From Desulfobacterales bacterium (GTDB taxonomy: Bacteria > Desulfobacterota > Desulfobacteria > Desulfobacterales > JAEINQ01), in NCBI GenBank assembly GCA_016342285.1, contig JAEINQ010000062.1, forward strand, positions 1 to 40,501: 40,501 nucleotides of DNA, read 5' to 3'. Below the pieces are notes generated by a model. It was not told the origin of the DNA and did no database searches. It was given only the letters and a program-made list of their open reading frames with translations. The position numbers were made by a program, and so were the translations under genes. Of this stretch, positions 38,878 to 40,501 are shown in pieces; position 1 is the stretch's first letter, and the number at the start of each line of letters is the position of its first letter.

Positions 38878-40200
38878 TTATGGATGTATTAGTGATACCG
38901 GGTCACTATTTTTCCCCATGGTGCGCAGGTAGGTCCTGAGGTTGACCTTTCGGTTTTTCAGGCCGAGTTTCTTTCGAACATGGAAGCGATGGGTTAAAAT
39001 GGTATTCACCGACACCCCCATGAGATCGGCGATCTGCTGGTTGGTGTGCCCTTCCCGCACCTGGTCGGCCACCCGGAGTTCCATAGGGGACAGGCTCATG
39101 GCCTCCCGGTTGATGTTCCGGATAAACGGAGAGACGATGCTATCGAGGTTGGCCGCGACGGTTTCCACCAGGGCCGATTCCCTGGCGCTGAGATTGCCGG
39201 CCTTGAGCTGCTGAAGGTAGGGCAGAATCAGTTCCTCGACATTGGATGTCACCGTGGCCTCGATCTCCTTTCGATCCTTCTGGCGCTGATCGAGCAGCAC
39301 CCGCAGGGCAGCGTTAACATCTTCCAAGTGTTGTGATTTGGCTTGCAGTTCGGATTCATGCAGGCGGATCTTTTCTTCATCCCGTTTGCGCCGGGTTTCG
39401 TCGGTGTAAAAGTTCACGACCTCACCGGAAGGGATCTTGTAGACAAAATTCTCCCACCATCCCGATACCCGATCATTCTCGTAAAACAACACCGGAAGGT
39501 GCTCGGACCTGCCCGTTTGCCATACCCGCTGTATCGCACCGAACAGCCCGCACTGCCGGGCATCCGGAAAAACCTCCAGGACCCGCCGCCCGATCACGTC
39601 CGCCTTTTCGAGCCCTTCCAGCTTCTCGGCCGCCTCGTTGAACTCCTTGATAATAAAATCGGCGCCGCCGTCGACCGTCTCGTAAAGGGCCATGGCGTTC
39701 CTTGAACGGGCGACCACGGCCCGGTAACGCTCCTCGCTCGCCTTGAGTTCCTGCTGGATGCGCTGGATGTCCGTCACATCCTCCACGATTTCAATCACGC
39801 TGGTCACCCGCCCCAGAGCATCTCTCAATGGGGATGCCACAACCTTGAACCGTCGCATGCCGTCGGCAGACGGCGTTTCCGTGACCGACTCATGGACCTG
39901 CCCGTCCATGAAGGCCAGGTGGGTAGGGCAACCAGGGCAGATCTCCTCACCCGGCGGATCACGAAAGGTTCGGTAGCAGACAGGGCGAAGCACGGCGGAA
40001 ACGCCGGGAAACCACTGGCGCATCTGCCGGTTCAGGGTCAGGATCCGCATATCCCGGCTGATAATGGCCACGCCCAGGCCGATGTGCTCCACCAGCGAGG
40101 CGAAGCGCGCCTCGCTCAGGCGCAGTTCGTCATCGAGCCGCCGGACTTCGGTTTCCGGATGACCGAATATGTTGTCTGTTTTTTGGGGGATTGGGGCCAT
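38878..40200 (-). CDS. PAS-domain LuxR-family transcriptional regulator
   Basis: Read from the ATG at 40200 with GAGGAG upstream, it is 440 residues. PAS 1 (about 28-150) carries a cysteine-rich insert (CYRTFRDPPGEEICPGCP), seen in PAS domains of many delta-proteobacterial sensors. PAS 2 spans about 155-285 (RYRAVVARSRNAMALYETV). A coiled coil leads to a LuxR/GerE-type helix-turn-helix (LSPMELRVADQVREGHTNQQ, SVNTILTHRFHVRKKLGL). It is a cytoplasmic one-component regulator; the signal is unknown. An earlier frame to 40449 exists but lacks a ribosome site and has unlikely composition. Confidence 0.9.
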   Translation of the reverse strand: MAPIPQKTDNIFGHPETEVRRLDDELRLSEARFASLVEHIGLGVAIISRDMRILTLNRQMRQWFPGVSAVLRPVCYRTFRDPPGEEICPGCPTHLAFMDGQVHESVTETPSADGMRRFKVVASPLRDALGRVTSVIEIVEDVTDIQRIQQELKASEERYRAVVARSRNAMALYETVDGGADFIIKEFNEAAEKLEGLEKADVIGRRVLEVFPDARQCGLFGAIQRVWQTGRSEHLPVLFYENDRVSGWWENFVYKIPSGEVVNFYTDETRRKRDEEKIRLHESELQAKSQHLEDVNAALRVLLDQRQKDRKEIEATVTSNVEELILPYLQQLKAGNLSARESALVETVAANLDSIVSPFIRNINREAMSLSPMELRVADQVREGHTNQQIADLMGVSVNTILTHRFHVRKKLGLKNRKVNLRTYLRTMGKNSDPVSLIHP

Positions 40201-40501
40201 GGTCTCCTCGGGGTCTCGTTTTGGGAAAAAATCGACACCCCTGAACATGAAAAAACCATGCCAACCCAAAGTAAGTAATTTACCTTTTAATATCAATGTG
40301 TTTTGTTGGATGGAACTTAGGGCACGCCAGAATGGGGCAAAATATTGACACTTTGGAATCAGCTTGATTCTCTGCAAGATTTTCAAGAAAGAGCGCCCGG
40401 CGCTTGTCGGGCTTTTATTTTGACCGGAAGTTCCCTTTTTCAAAGCCACGCTTATGGCATATAAATAATTGAAATTAAGCGCTTTTACGCCGTTTCGGCA
40501 G
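40201..40501. other. upstream region with an unassigned plus-strand hairpin
   Basis: No gene seen. GCCCG-gcgcttgt-CGGGC followed by TTTTATTTT (40395-40421) looks like an intrinsic terminator on the plus strand, but no plus-strand gene ends here. It could mark a small RNA starting near a TTGACA at about 40346, or a leader attenuator. The AT-rich remainder probably contains the promoter of the LuxR-type gene. Confidence 0.4.

Noticed and set aside
38878..40449. LuxR-type gene starting at 40449
   Set aside because: The upstream part lacks a ribosome site and includes the hairpin region. The ATG at 40200 has GAGGAG.

Overview
The window most likely comes from a Desulfobacterota (delta-proteobacterial, Desulfosarcina-like) chromosome. 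This is an inference from gene content: rubrerythrin and a monocluster ferredoxin, a superoxide-reductase-like domain, a cytochrome bd oxidase, a sigma-54 activator, several PAS, hybrid-kinase and chemotaxis receptors, and GC-rich codon use. No rRNA, tRNA, CRISPR array, transposase or integrase was recognised.

Layout. 1-2.4 kb: a 3'-truncated SpvB/Tc-toxin B-type gene. 2.9-3.5 kb: a PIN/AbrB toxin-antitoxin pair. 3.9-4.9 kb: a frameshifted barstar-like gene with its terminator, and a small SpoIIAA-like protein. 5.1-5.5 kb: a ferredoxin and a rubrerythrin gene with its middle deleted, abutting a dispersed repeat. 5.9-6.25 kb: two tandem 45-residue paralogous peptides. 6.6-11.5 kb: a complete MacAB/TolC-type tripartite exporter operon. 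12.0-13.2 kb: a zincin-type metallopeptidase and a methyltransferase. 13.3-17.6 kb: cytochrome c', a membrane-anchored superoxide-reductase-like protein, and cydA-cydB with an overlapping 38-residue CydX-like subunit, which together suggest oxygen and radical defence. 18.2-24.0 kb: a tight operon of lysine 2,3-aminomutase, two D-Ala-D-Ala-ligase-like ATP-grasp enzymes and one polypeptide with GNAT, class II deacetylase and GNAT domains, preceded by a sigma-54-like promoter. 24.3-26.7 kb: two small membrane proteins and a sigma-54 activator. 26.9-33.2 kb: a signalling operon of coiled-coil protein, inner-membrane OmpA-like protein, Ras/Rab-like GTPase, hybrid histidine kinase and ferritin-like/receiver fusion. 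33.4-35.1 kb: a second kinase with the same uncharacterised sensor domain. 35.3-35.9 kb: a SAM-I riboswitch and terminator in front of a collapsed methionine operon (MetY start, MetX end and MetW end joined). 36.3-40.2 kb: a chemotaxis receptor, a secreted Cache-like protein and a PAS/LuxR regulator.

Two clusters stand out as candidates for undescribed systems. The beta-lysine-type cluster (18.2-24.0 kb) could make a beta-amino-acid-containing peptide or solute whose amino groups are acetylated and deacetylated by one fused enzyme. The OmpA/GTPase/kinase cluster (26.9-33.2 kb) could couple the cell envelope to a small-GTPase switch and a phosphorelay. Several genes also retain only their two ends or one end (rubrerythrin, metY-metX-metW, tcdB-like), so the region appears to have lost DNA by internal deletions. 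Structured dispersed repeats lie in many of the gaps.
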